NCBI GenBank assembly: GCA_018417955.1
Contig: JACTVC010000003.1
Span: forward strand, 868,001 to 932,000
From: Laccaria trichodermophora
Taxonomy: Eukaryota > Basidiomycota > Agaricomycetes > Agaricales > Hydnangiaceae
Reading direction: 5' to 3'
DNA length: 64,000 nucleotides
Below the pieces are notes generated by a model. That model saw only the letters and a program-made list of their open reading frames with translations. It did not search any database and was not told the DNA's origin. How positions within the stretch are numbered: the stretch's first letter is position 1; each line of letters starts with the position of its first letter. Shown in pieces: positions 10,723 to 22,249 of the stretch. The translations under genes and the position numbers were made by a program.

Positions 10723-12585
10723 ATGTCTACAAGCAATGAAGCTGTTATTACTCCTAATTCTGGTTCTGCTGTTGAGACAAATTCCACACAACAATCCAAT
10801 GCTCAAGTTGGAGAATGAGACTCAAATTCATCAACAGTCAATCCAAATCAAGGTCAAGAACCCATTGTTGACAACGAGAGGTCTGGTGCTACAGGAGACA
10901 AAGAGTTTGCTGCTGGTACATCTGGGAATTTCCCAATTGCCAATGCTGCTCTCGCCTCTTGCAATGCTATCCTTGAGGACTATCATTCATCTCAGATCTC
11001 CAAAGGGATTGCACTGTGCAGAATTTACACAACTTTATTGGAAGCAGTCCCTGATGATGAATCGACTTCAGCAACAGTTGAAGATAGTGTTTGGAAGTCC
11101 GGTCTCGTGACTGGAAAAAGACCGTAACCAGACCAGACCAAGACCACAAAAGACCGGACCTGCGGTTACGGTCTTTTATTTTTGAAATGTAAAGACCGCA
11201 AAAAAACCGGTTAAAGTGAACCGGTTTGGACCGGTCTTTTGTAGCCCCTTAAATACCCTTTAAAACGCACCCAAGAACGTACGATTTGGTAAAAAAACGA
11301 GAGAGATATGAATTAACATGTAAATTACTTTGGGGAATAATAGATGTACCAGACTTATTTTATAGAAGCACCAATTCCTATCGGAATTTAACGTTCTTGG
11401 GCTCGTTTTGAAGCTATTAAAAATGTTAATAAATTTACCGATTAATAATTTTAAAATATTGGCCTAAAGACCGGTCATAAACCAGTTAAAACCGATGCAG
11501 ACCGAAACCGGTCTATAGACCGCAAAAAACCGCGGTCTGCGGTCTTTTTGCGGTCCGGTCTGGTCTTTTGACTTCTGGGGAAAATGCAGACCGGTTACGG
11601 TTACGGTTAACGCCCCTGGGCATCAAAAAACCGGACCGAACCGGACTTTCAAACACTAGTTGAAGAGGCATTCAGCTGTTTTCTCACCATTATTGAGAAT
11701 CATCAAGAACACCTCACAGAAGCTGAACACTGTCGATGTTGTCAACGTTCAGAAAGTCCCCAACCTATTCCAGAAGCAAATCCCAATGATGAAGACCTCA
11801 GAGACATCCCATCTCCTAAACAAGCAAAACCTGATGACTCAAAATTCCCCTGGACAATTTCGGACTTCATTCATGGTGCTACACTCTCTCTGTCACTCTC
11901 TAAATCCCTTGAGTTACTCAAACTCTATGCTATTGATCCAAAAGGAACTAAACGATCCCTCATCAATTCTCCCAGCTGTCCTGAGTTTCCAGATTCAGAG
12001 TGGACAAATGTTCTCACAGGACGTGCTATCAACCTTGACACTGTCCTCACTGGATATTACTCAACATCCAATAACAACGAACAAGTTGAGGAAATCAGGG
12101 ACTTCAGAACAGTCAATCCAACAAAAATTGTATCTACTGTGGGAGAGTGGAGCATCACTTGGAATCAGTCATCATGAGCTACATGTGCTGCTTTCCCACA
12201 TAGAGCTGGCAAGCTTGCACAATATGCTGAGTACATCATTGGGCTATTCACCACAACTGATGTACACTTTCATGATCGCATTATCCTTTTTGACAAGGCA
12301 GTTCAGCAATGTGTCAGTGCTTGTCGAGACTTGGAGCTCACTGACTTCAACAAGTTCTTCAACCTTAGATCGACCCACATGAATTCAATCAGTGCTGCTG
12401 TTGTCCAATGTGCATCTGCTGCTACCCCAAATAAACCCTCAGCGACTTCACACAAAAAGCTATCTGAACCTTGCAACTGCTGGAATGAAGGGTTGTGCAT
12501 GCTTGAGAGTACTCAGTGTCGCCAGCTTCATGTTTGCAGCAAGTGCCTTTCATCTGGGCACAAGAATAATGACTGTCCAAAGTGA
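10723..12585 (+). pseudogene. YR-element ORF1, gag-like zinc-finger protein, broken
   Basis: ORF1 starts at ATG 10723 (MSTSNEAVITPNSG). When the MITE at 11085-11658 and one 8-bp duplication are taken out, the frame continues to a stop at 12583-12585. Two in-frame TGA codons remain, near 10816 and near 12175. The C-terminus has a CCCH-type finger (C-x7-C-x6-C-x3-H within CNCWNEGLCMLE...QCRQLH) followed by a zinc knuckle (CSKCLSSGHKNNDC), so the product would bind nucleic acid. A long helical, acidic region precedes the fingers. The role is inferred to be a structural or accessory protein of the element. Nonsense mutations and the MITE make it inactive. Confidence 0.7.
11085..11658. mobile_element. 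hAT-type MITE, copy B, inserted in YR ORF1
   Basis: This 574-bp non-coding element starts tagtgtttggaagtccgg and ends ccggactttcaaacacta, with a perfect 8-bp target duplication gttgaaga (11077-11084, 11659-11666). The subterminal parts are rich in accggt / gaccgg words that pair across the element. Excision restores the ORF1 frame (SATVEEAF). Copy B keeps many CG dinucleotides that copy A has as TG or CA, so B looks younger or less methylated. Confidence 0.93.
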
Positions 12586-12675
12586 AGCTCTTTCATGCCC
12601 ATTGTATGCTGATTCACCTTTTTGCCACCTCACTATTGTTCAACCCCCTCAATTGACACTGGGGGCAGCCAAAAA

Positions 12676-13680
12676 ATGATTAGCATCTCATGTGGCTCTT
12701 GCCAACCTCAGAGAGAGCCATGGTCACTAGACTGCCTTACACACAAACGGTCCATTGCACTTGGATTATCCATTGACAATTCTTCTCATCTCACATACAC
12801 GTCCGCATTGAACTCATATCTCACCTTTTGCAAAATCCACGATTTTCCCATTGAACCAACTCAACAAACACTTAGTTTCTTTGTTGTTTACATGTCTGCC
12901 CACATCAAACCCAACTCTGTCAACTTGTATCTCTCAGGAATTTGCAATCAACTAGAAGTATATTTCTCTGACATTTGAAAAAATCGCAACAGCATCCTCA
13001 TATCATGCACTTTGGCTGGCTGTTGTCGATGTTTTGGGACAACAATATGGCACAAGCGACCCTTATCAACAGATGACCTTATCACTGTTCTGTCTCAACT
13101 GCAATCAACTCCCCACCACAACGAAAAATTGTTTCTCACTATTCTATTCATGGGTTTCCATGGGCTTTTCCACCTCAGCAAGCTCACTTTCCCTGACAGA
13201 GTGGCCTCTCGTGACTATCGTAAAATCATGCTACATCACACTGTTGACATTACTCAAACCACCTACTCATTGTTGCTGCCTGGCCATAAAGCCGACCACT
13301 CCTTTGAAGGTAACATTGTCATTATTCAGAAGACAAATCTTCCTACAAACCCTCACAACATCTTCACAACATACATCTCCTCTCACAATACACTCCACCC
13401 CTTCAAACCAGAACTTTGGTTACATACGTCTGGCACTGTGCCAACACGTTCCTGGTTCATATGCAAATTACGCCACTTCTTCCCATCAGATATTGCAGGC
13501 CAATCCATGTGAGCTGGCAGAGCCACTTCCCTCACCAAAGCTGGTGTACCACCTCACATCATTCAAGCCACTGGGCATTGGGCATCAAACACCTTCCATA
13601 TATACATATGGAAGAATCCCATTCTTCTACATGCAATGCTGTTTGGTCGTCCTGCTCACCAACAAGCTACTGGACATTAA
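12676..13680 (+). pseudogene. Tyrosine recombinase (integrase-like), broken
   Basis: Read from ATG 12676 to TAA 13678-13680, about 334 codons. The N-terminal SAM-like core-binding part is visible (YTSALNSYLTFCKIHDFPIE, then SVNLYLSGICNQLE). The C-terminal catalytic part ends IIQATGHWASNTFHIYIWKNP, in which the tyrosine of HIYI is the likely nucleophile. Two in-frame TGA codons (12976-12978 and 13510-13512) break it, the second in the box II region (before AGRATSL) where an arginine is expected. The box I arginine also seems to be histidine (GLFHLSKLTFPD, against GLLRLGELT in relatives as I remember them). The enzyme would cut and rejoin DNA through a phosphotyrosine link to integrate a circular intermediate, but this copy must be dead. 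Confidence 0.8.
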
Positions 13681-13981
13681 CTTCCTTTCCCATTTTCTGG
13701 TATCTCAGAACATCCTTCCATTCTACTCCACTCAACTTTTCTTTTCCCCACAGACATTTTTCTTTTCTTTCCCCACAGACATTTTCTTATTTCCACAAAC
13801 AGACAATTCCCCTCCCTCCTCTTCCCCTTTTCTACATATTATAGGTATTATAGGACAATGCTACCATCAATGGACATCTTTCTTGCGAGTTTTTCCAGGC
13901 ACACAGCACCTGGGGGACTCTGCATACACCTATTTATGCCTTTACTTAAGATTTCAAACCTTTGAACCCTCCCATGATTAG

Positions 13982-14215
13982 TTGAGTTTAAAAATATTTT
14001 TACTATAGTCTAATCAGGGTGCACAGGTGCTTGGGAACAAAATATTCTCCTCTCCCCGAGATACTCCTAGTCTCAGAGACTAGTGATTTCCAGTGTGGGT
14101 GAGCTGTATACTTGAGACTCACCCACAGGGGGAGTCACCTCAAGTTGTAAGACAACTCCCTTGTCTTACCTCCACTTGAGCTTGCTATTGGTTAGCTCTC
14201 GTTTGCGCATTTACC
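13982..14215 (+). repeat. Second copy of the YR 5' repeat
   Basis: Begins one base after the 3' end of the YR element and follows 10434-10667 with scattered substitutions. Similarity is lost around 14215. It is either a terminal repeat or the start of a truncated tandem copy. Confidence 0.82.
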
Positions 14216-14500
14216 CACCCTCCTGCACCCTGGTGTTGGGTGACAATGCTCCCGATCCAGGATTATGGGACAACATAGGTGCTCATCCGTCATATGGAAC
14301 AATGCCACCAACTCTAATTTCCAACATGCTCTCTAACTCCACAACCTGCTCCATACACTCATGGACTCCTCAAGAAGTCCAGAACCACCCTACGGTTTCA
14401 CAAGGGGAAAATTACACCCAAGGTCTGGACCGATCATAATCCACACCTGAATCTATTCGATCTGGCCCAGCATGGTCACACTCTCCCCCCTCCAAATGAG
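14216..14500. other. Spacer after the YR repeat, nothing recognised
   Basis: Sequence unlike the YR element begins here, with short ORFs only, leading into the tandem repeat at 14501. Confidence 0.4.
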
Positions 14501-15005
14501 AAATATCTAAAACATCGGCCTAGAGAAACAAAGAATGGATGGCTTGGAGGAAAGAAATATGTAAAACATCATCCTAGGGAAATCAAGAAATGGAAAGCAA
14601 AGAAATAGATGGATGGGAGGAAAGAAACATCTAAAACATCAGCCAAGGAAAGCAAAGAAATGGATGGCTGGGGGAAAGAAATATCTAAAACATCTGCCTA
14701 GGGAAACAAAGAAATGGATGGCTGGGAGGAAGGAAATATCTAAAACATCAGCCTAGGGAAGCAAAGAAATTGATGGTTGGGAGGAAAGAAATATCTAAAA
14801 CATTGGCCTAGGGAAGCAAAGAAATGGATGGTTGGGAGGAAAGAAATATGTAAGACATCAGCCTAGGGAAGCAAAGAAATGGATGGCTGGAAGGAAAGAA
14901 ATATCTAAAACATTGGCCTAGGGAAACAAAGAAATATACACCTGGGAGGGAAAGAAATAGCTGCATGGGAGGAAAGAAATAGATAAAATATCATCCTAGG
15001 TAGAG
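14501..15005. repeat. Tandem repeat, unit about 56 bp, about nine copies
   Basis: Units run aaatatctaaaacatcggcc then tagggaaacaaagaaatgga and tggctgggaggaaag. Units vary by substitutions and by a partly duplicated gaaatgga segment in the second and last copies. No open frame or spacer structure accompanies it. Confidence 0.88.
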
Positions 15006-15440
15006 AAAGACATATAGAGCTGGCAGGGGAAAGAAATAGAGGGCTTGGCCTGGCTTGGTAGCCGGTTATCCATGGTTTGAAGCCGGCTTGAGCTGTGGCT
15101 GAGATCCAAATCAGGACACGGTGTAGTCAACTCGTAAGTCGTCTTTCTACCGTTTTCCCTGCACCATGCATTGACAAAAGGGGCTTTTGCCAGTGACCAC
15201 ACGGCCTGCACGACTCAAACGATGACAACGACCACCTCAAGCATCGCACATCATATGCGCAAGACATCTGACGACTTGCCAAGCACAGTGGGTATGTCTT
15301 CCTCTTCCTCACCATAGCCATCTTCTTCTCACCCGTGTTTAACAGAGGGCATCGAGAGTACCTCCTTGTCGTTGTTCCAGAAGAAGTCTCACCGCCGCTC
15401 TCCTTGCCTTTATCCCAAGCTATCAGAGTAGAGCAGGATG
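15006..15440. other. Unassigned
   Basis: Lies between the minisatellite and the GT90-like fragment. It may include decayed 5' sequence of that gene, but I cannot align it to a domain. Confidence 0.35.
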
Positions 15441-16090
15441 CTGGAGGCGGCCGTTCGGCATTAAACAGTACAAGAAACGGTACCAGCAGGACCCGCCGCG
15501 TGGGTTCGACGAATGGTGGGCGTTTGGTGAAGAGGAGACATGGCGGAGAGCAGACCAGGTACGTTGAATCGAAAGAAAGATTCCTTTCCTAGTGCTCACC
15601 GATGTGCTGTGGAATAGGGGGGGCACTGATGACAGTGTCCGGGAAGCCCGGCGATGGACATGTCATTCTGAGAGCACTGCTTGCAGTTCTGTCTCCTCGA
15701 AGAGGGATGTGTTCACAGGCAAGCCCTCCAACTACCTCAAAGCCTACAGCACCACATCGACTGACAACTTTACCTTTGCTTCCAAAACAGTCGCTGTTGA
15801 TATCCACTTTTGCAATACCTCATGCATGCTTTACTCACAAGAACACTTTTTTTCGGGTTGGCGGAGCATAACGGCGCTGCACCCTGTGTTTAGTCCTGCG
15901 AAGGCCAAGGGGTTTTTGGGTGTTCGGATTCCGAGTCATTCTTATTATGGGAATATGCAACGATACACGACATGGAAGGTACGATCTTTCTTCCTTCTCC
16001 CTGTGGCCCATGGCTATTTGTTTCTTCATGCAGTTTATGTATACAGACTATGCTTGGCATGGGCTCGACTACGGATGGATGACCGGGACT
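15441..16090 (+). pseudogene. CAP10/GT90-like glycosyltransferase fragment
   Basis: Two separated blocks recall the CAP10 (glycosyltransferase 90) domain of fungal capsule/O-xylosyltransferase-like proteins. The first, about 15457-15558, reads YKKRYQQDPPRGFDEWWAF and is followed by a gtacgt donor. The second, about 15855-15975, reads LHPVFSPAKAKGFLGVRIPS and then HSYYGNMQRYTTWK, also followed by gtacga. The segment between them does not read as the family's usual middle part, and the N-terminal membrane anchor and the rest of the catalytic domain are missing. I infer a truncated relic. A rapidly evolving short paralogue is possible. Confidence 0.5.
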
Positions 16091-16819
16091 CGATAAACTT
16101 TTGCCTGTAGGCGACGTGCACAGGGTGCTTAGCCACTAGCTAGCATTTGTATGGTTAGTAGGACTCTGAACACAGAACTCATAGCCACAATGCAATTTAT
16201 GAGCATTTTTCTTGAGATATGGATACTCTGTTGTGAAGATGTTGCCAAACACTGAAAACCTTGTTCTTTGTTGATATCACGCCTTATCACACTGCCACAA
16301 CCATGCACCAAACTCCAACCATAACCACCTCAACGTGCTCTGCCTCACCAAGCTTGTGTCGTAAATTTGACATTCCTTTTTGCATGCTCGACGTCATGAG
16401 CAAGATCCGAGCAACTCAGGCAGTGTCAAAGACGTAAGCATCGGTGAGTTAACAATTCACTACAATAGTGTTGGCGACAAACTGACTTACGCTATCCATT
16501 CGTTTGAAGGGGAACGTTGATCGCCGTGTAACATAATGAACACGAGTAATAGACTGGTGATGTCTTTCTCTACAAGCCTCGGCGAATTGAAAATGCATTC
16601 AATTTAGTTTCTAATTCCAATGCTCCACCACAGCAACATTTATTGCAACCATATGCCTGCCTCATCTCACCGAATCACTTTCGCTTCCAGATTTGCTCAG
16701 CAGCTGAACATGTGTCACCGTCTTTTGCCGCTACACGACAGTGGAAATTTTCGGCACTATGTTGTCCTGATTTTTATTTAAACCCACAAGTTTTCGTTCT
16801 GAAAATATCATTGTACAAC
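16091..16819. other. Spacer before the hAT transposase
   Basis: No gene seen. A possible hAT-like end, tagtgttggcgac, occurs at 16466, but its flanking 8-mer does not match the flank at 20450, so the 5' end of the downstream element is unresolved. Confidence 0.4.
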
Positions 16820-19800
16820 ATGCCTCGTCGTTCCGAAAGCACCACTTTACTGCCGAATGGTGCAATTGAAACAACATTCCAACTCGTTAATCGTACATGT
16901 TGCTTTTTCTATTTCTTCTCGAATTCTTCTCATTTCTCACTCCATTTCTGTCAGCAAATACCATTGATGCACCTCAAGCTGCTGAAAAGAGACGAACGAC
17001 ACGAAAAACTGGCCGAAGGACCACGCCGGCTGATGCTCCAACAGGGACTGCCCCGACAATCGACCCTTCACAACCTCGCCGTCGTCAACGTCATGCTGAA
17101 CCGCCCTCTTTACCACCTGAGGACCAGAATCAACCGACGCCCACTGGTATTACCAGTGGGGACCGTGATGTGCATCTTCCAGCAATTCCGGAAGCCAGCC
17201 CAGTGGCGTCAGCTATCGACACTGGTATACAGCCAGGTGACCACGTTTGAGTCATCATGCAACCCCTCACAGCTTATATCTTGTGAAACAGATGTCGCAC
17301 CGTCAACTGTGCCACTGAACAACGATGATCCATTCTCAAACACACCAGCTGCCCCAACCAACGGTAATTCACCCCATCCACCTACATACATAAAATATGC
17401 TGACTTCTTTATCTCAAGAGCGTCGACCTGAGACGCCGAGCTCTCCACTCAGTACTGAATCATTCCCTGCACCAAGTCCATCTGCTTCGCAGCTCAATAG
17501 CCCCACACCAATTGATCGACCCCATGGATCTCCAAGGGCTGGTCGTCATAGAAGGCCCCAACGTGCACCAGCTGGAAACCGGAAGGGCAACAGGGCAAAC
17601 GATATATGGCCATTTTTCGCACTGAATGATGAGGGCCGTCGATGTTGCTTGTTTTGCCGGTAAGTTATTTTGATCTAAATTATCTTGTAAGTATCTCATG
17701 ATTGAAGACAACAACATGCAATCAACTCGAGCGTAAATGAGATCTCATTCGCCTCTACTACTGGCACAAGCGCCCTTCGCAAACACCTCGCTGATTTCCA
17801 TATTGGTGCCTGGGTTGAAGGATGCGATAAATTGGAAGTGCCAATTACTGCAGCTGCCATCAAGTGCCAGGTAACACAACATCGACTTTGGCAAGGATCT
17901 CGACAAGGACATCAAACCTGTTCCAACAGCAACACCCCTCAACCCCAGGCATATTCGAAGGAGGCTTTTGTCGATGCTCTTGTAGAATGGATTGTAGCAG
18001 ATGACCAAGTAAGTTTTGAGGTTATTGTACTTCCGAAACCAAACTGAAATTAATCTAGTCTCTGAATGTAATCGAAAATCCGCAACTCCGCCAAATCTTT
18101 CTCATGCTTCAAGAAGAACTCCGTGACTCTGATATACCCCACCGCTCGACCATTCACGCTCGGATCATTGAGGTTTGGGAGGACCACCTGGATAGCCTAG
18201 AGAAGGAAATGAAGGTTTGTAATGGTTTTTGTTTTGAAGATGTTTTTTTGCTGAAAAGGATTGCAGAATTCTCTCAGAAAAATTTCCCTCACATCGGATA
18301 TGTGGTCTGACACGAACCTCACACCTTTTATGGCGGTCACAGCACACTGGATTGAGACGACGACAGTCCAAACGCCTCAGGGGCTCCAACACATTCTCAA
18401 GCTTTGATCGGACTTGATTGGATTTCAGCGCTGCCCAGGTCGCCATACCGGGGAACACCTCGCTCAGGCATTTCTTCATGTCCTTGAACGAATCAAAATT
18501 ACTTCGAAGGTACGAGAAATATTGTCATCTATTAAATCTATTCTCATTCGAATTTTCAGATTGGCTGGGTCACACTTGACAACATGTCAAACAACGACAC
18601 ATTTATGGTCACGCTTGCCGCAGAGCTCCGGGCACTCCGCATTCCTTTCGATGCTGTGAAACGCAGGATCCGGTGAGCGTATCATCTTTTGAAGTATGGG
18701 TTGGTGCTAATTAACTGCAAAAGTTGTTTTCCCCACATCGTCAATCTTGTGTGCAAGGCAGTGCTCGCATCAATTACAGAACATAGAGATGTATTTTCTG
18801 ATTCTAATCCTGTTGCAAATGTTCGTGCTCTTGTCAATGCAGTATGTTTGTTGATTTGGAAGTTACGGGACATTTTTTACTCATTTTTTCAGATTCGGTC
18901 ATCATCACTACGGCGCCAGTACTTCAATGAGATTGTAAAGACCATGCACGAGAAGGAGCTCCAGCTTCTTCGTGATGTTGATACACGTTGGTCATCAACC
19001 CTGCTGATGATTGAACATGCACTTGAACTCGAAGCGGTTTGTCTTTGATTTTTCCCAATGATCCTTTCCAAATTTATCTATTTTAGGCCATCACAAAATT
19101 TCTGAGTACTGCTGAGTTCGACGACCTTCGTAAATATGAGCTTAGTGATTCAGAGTGGGACGACATTGCGCTAGTTAGTGAAATTCTTTTGGTAAGTTGA
19201 TTTTACGATAGATATTCAGAGCTTTGCATTACATAATGTTTTCTGACTAGGTTCCACATGCGTTCCAACAACACTTATCATCAGAGAAGACACCTACCCT
19301 CTGCGACACAATCCCCTCATTTGAGGCGATGGTTCAAAAGTGGGTTGAAAAGCAGGAGGAAGATCCTGAGACACACGCGATAATCCGACAAGGCCTTAAC
19401 AAGCTTGATGTTTATCTTGAGCAGGTGAATTTAGTTCCTGCATATGTCGTGGCGATGAGTAAGTTCAGTCACTTTGGACCCCTGCGATATTTGTACTCAT
19501 GAACATCAAATCAAGTACTCACTCTGTCAATGAAGTTGCAGCATTACACTAAAACTGCACCAGGAAAAGTTGAATGGGCGAAGGAACTGTTTATTTGTGA
19601 GGTAAGCAACTGTCAACAACTATACACTCACAATTGACTTTGATAGATGCGACCATACCACCATGCACGTACTCGCGCTTCGCGCACTACTCCCCAGCCT
19701 GCAGCTCAAGATCCCCAGAACACACCTTCTCGGCGGCGGCGAGACCGCTCACGCTTGGTGTTTATGGCATCACCTGATGAAGTGCTTGGGTTCATCCAAC

Positions 19801-20271
19801 CATCTGCTACTTCAGAGCACAACCTGGAGGATGAAGTTGAGGCATATCTTCTAGACACACAGACTGGTACGAGTAGCATCCAGTACTGGCAGGCAAGTCC
19901 CATACCCTGAGTCACATTCACGGCTCACGTTGTTCATGTTCTTTCAGGAAAATCAGCTACGTTTCCCTACATTGTTTGCTGCAGCTTTGGATTTCCTACC
20001 CATCCAAGGCTCAGCAGTCCCATGCGAACGTGTCTTTTCTTCGGCAAAAGAGACAATGACACCTCGTCGTAATCGCGTCAATGCTGACCTGATGGAAGCT
20101 TTACAGATGCTTAAATTCGCCATCAATCGAGGCCGGGGCCTCGATTTCACCTGTGGAACAAGTAAAGAATCAGAGTTACGGACATTGGAATTATCTATGA
20201 GTGAGGAGGTAACAGTTCCGGAGGACATAAATGCATTTATTCAGTCCCTACTTATTGTGGATGACATATGA
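16820..20271 (+). pseudogene. hAT-family transposase with BED finger, nonsense-mutated
   Basis: A multi-exon transposase starts at ATG 16820 (MPRRSESTTLLPNG). In order it shows an Arg/Pro-rich N-terminal region; a BED-type zinc finger (DIWPFFALNDEGRRCCLFC, then HLADFH after an intron at 17661); an RNase H-like catalytic part (DMWSDTNLTPFMAV, GFQRCPGRHTGEHLA, TLDNMSNNDTF, CFPHIVNLV); and the C-terminal hAT dimerisation domain (GSAVPCERVFSSAKETMTPR, 19948-20271). Introns are about 50-65 nt and one uses a GC-AG border (after 19895). An in-frame TGA at 18405-18407 sits where relatives keep arginine (LRADLIGF), so the copy is probably inactive. The enzyme class cuts and pastes elements with 8-bp duplications. 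Confidence 0.85.
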
Positions 20272-20280
20272 ATTCTATTT

Positions 20281-20450
20281 ATTATATGTCTCCCAAATAG
20301 GACGTGAGCCATCAGCTTAGCCGTAGCCAAACCAAAGCCACCCTGAGCCAGCCAGTCCAAATACAGCTCAGCTTGGAGCCTAAGCCCTGGATGCAGGGAG
20401 CTGGTGAGAGCCGAGCCGAAGCTGAGCTAAGCTGAGCTGTGGCAACACTA
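20281..20450 (+). mobile_element. Probable 3' terminus of the hAT element
   Basis: Directly after the transposase stop, a GC-rich stretch of gagcc/agctgagct words leads to ctgtggcaacacta at 20450. The end -caacacta is the inverted form of the tagtgttg start typical of hAT elements. The following 8 bp are tcaaattg. No copy of these is found before a matching 5' end, so the element's left border is lost or outside what I can define. Confidence 0.5.
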
Positions 20451-20931
20451 TCAAATTGTCCCAGCTCTTTCCGTCCCTTCGACCTTTTTTTAGCCCAACA
20501 GTCTTCAAAGTTGGCCTTGTTTATTCTGCCGCCCTTGTCTTTTTTTAGACCTAGAGGCTTCAAAGTTTGCATTGTTTGAGCCGGGCGTTACCGCTGACAG
20601 GAGAGGTCAGACTTGTCGACAGGAGAGGTTTAGGGGTCTTTCTCCTTTTTGTTTCCCGACAATGACCGTAATGTAAGAGTGCGTCGAAATATCAAAAATT
20701 GATGGGTTTCACCATTAATTGAGCCTTACCGTTTGAATACGAATTATTTCTACTGATTTACAGGTTGTTTCGTCATTTGTTGGACAGACATGACTGTACA
20801 TTGACTTTGACCTAAAACAATATTGCACATTCGTTTTGTTTAAAGGGCACATTTGGTTAGTTTAAAGCGTATGAAGATGGCGTGTTGACGGTGGCAAGGA
20901 ACCTCTTTTGTTATGTATTGATTAGGACAAC
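20451..20931. other. Spacer, nothing recognised
   Basis: No ORF or repeat match was seen between the hAT 3' end and the YR fragment. Confidence 0.4.
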
Positions 20932-21053
20932 GCTACCATCAATGGACATCTTTCTTGCGAGTTTCTCCAGGCACACAGCACCTGGGGGACTCTGCGTACA
21001 CCAATTTATGCCTTTACTTAAGATTTCAAACCTTTGAACCCTCCCATGATTAG
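20932..21053 (+). mobile_element. Detached 3' end of a YR element
   Basis: About 122 bp matching 13858-13981 with few differences, beginning taggacaacgctaccatcaa and ending cccatgattag. No 5' repeat, ORF1 or recombinase accompanies it. It is a remnant of a second element of the same family and confirms the 3' boundary. Confidence 0.85.
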
Positions 21054-21145
21054 ATGTCATGTCTATTAATGCAATAGATGCACTTTGCAATACTATACAG
21101 TCAGACTAATCAGAAGTAAGTAATTATGTAGTAGTAAATGATACA

Positions 21146-21228
21146 GTACTACAACAGTGTACTACAACAGTGTACTACAACAGTGTACTACAACAGTGTA
21201 CTACAACAGTGTACTACAACAGTACTGC
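21146..21228. repeat. 13-bp tandem repeat
   Basis: Six near-perfect copies of tactacaacagtg followed by a degraded unit. Confidence 0.92.
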
Positions 21229-21415
21229 AGGAATCTATGTCATTGTTGTCAGCCTCTCATGGTGGGTAAAGGCCCAGAGTGTTGAGTGTGATGTCAATGT
21301 GTGGTCTGCTGTTGATGACCTCTTGTGGGTCATCCAGCAGATGAAGAGTGATCTTCCCCCTTTAAGCAAGCATGCAATGGAGACGATGATGAAGACTTGG
21401 GCCAGTGCCAAAAAA
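21229..21415 (+). pseudogene. Unassigned coding-like fragment
   Basis: An open segment reads IYVIVVSLSWWVKA and then VWSAVDDLLWVIQQMKSDLP. The hydrophobic/Trp-rich pattern looks like a conserved exon of a repeated gene, but I do not recognise the family. There is no start codon in context and no continuation downstream. Confidence 0.25.
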
Positions 21416-21774
21416 TGTATGTATTTCAGGACTTTTTCATCATGGAGCATGCTTGTTAATTTTCTTTCTCATTCAGCCACTGTGCATCCAAATAGGTTCT
21501 TGCTTCTCCCCCCACCTGTCTCTCCTTTCAAGTGTTGCATCCTGTGCTTGCAGATCAGTATTTAGGTATTTTGATGTCAGCACATTTAATTCTTTGTTCG
21601 TTGATATGCTTGTTCTCTTCTTTTTCACCCTTGTTTGCCATATTTGCCATTTGGATTATTGGTATTTAGTGCTAAATACATCAATATTAGATAGAAGTAG
21701 ATAGTTTTGTGCTCAGAATATATTTGATTTGTGGATATGTTATGAAAGCTCAGTTGGCACAGTATGAAAAAATA

Positions 21775-22115
21775 TTGCTAGGAGTGAAATGAAAAGCTGC
21801 CCAGGTATGAAAGAAATAGTCTGCAGTCAGAAATGATAAAGTCCCTGGGCTGGGTATGAAATAGCAATGAAATATCACTGAGGATGGAATGAAAAAGCCC
21901 CCTGGGCAGCAAAGAAATAGTCTGCAGTCATAAATGATAAATTGCCTGGGCTGGGTATGAAATAGTAATGAAATATTGCTGGGGAAGGAATGAAAAGCTG
22001 CCCAGGTGGCAAAGAGATATTCATTCAGAAATAATAAATTTCCTGGGCTGGGTATGAAATATAGTAATGATATTTTGCTAGGAATGAAATATCTCTGGGA
22101 ATGGAATGAAAGGAG
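21775..22115. repeat. Tandem repeat, unit about 115 bp, three copies
   Basis: Units contain gaatgaaaagctgcccaggt, aaagaaatagtctgcagtca and gggctgggtatgaaatag. Copies differ by small deletions. It is non-coding. Confidence 0.85.
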
Positions 22116-22249
22116 AAATGAAAAGTTCTGGAATTCCAATTGCCTAAGTTTTTCATTTCATAACTACACCTGGAAATTTAAATATGACTGTGCAGGCATT
22201 TGTTTAAGGTTTATCATAATAAGTGGTAGCTACTAGTGAGGGAACTGGG

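Larger units (their letters stand above)
10434..13981 (+). mobile_element. Tyrosine-recombinase transposable element
   Basis: The element runs from ttgagtttaaaaata at 10434 to cccatgattag at 13981. It encodes a gag-like zinc-finger protein followed by a tyrosine recombinase, both decayed. Directly after its 3' end the first roughly 234 bp of the element are repeated (13982-14215), as expected for a head-to-tail second copy or for terminal direct repeats. A detached copy of its 3' 120 bp occurs at 20932-21053 and stops at the same gattag, which supports the 3' boundary. No reverse transcriptase or RNase H is present, so it resembles a Crypton-like YR transposon or a deleted DIRS/Ngaro-type element. 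The two cannot be separated here. Confidence 0.75.

Noticed and set aside
14501..15005. Regular repeats that could be mistaken for a CRISPR array
   Set aside because: Units are adjacent and vary throughout, with no unique spacers or conserved direct repeat, and the context is eukaryotic.
16466..20450. Full boundaries for the first hAT element from tagtgttggcgac to ggcaacacta
   Set aside because: The flanking 8-mers (cactacaa and tcaaattg) differ and the left subterminal sequence lacks the agctgagct words of the right end.
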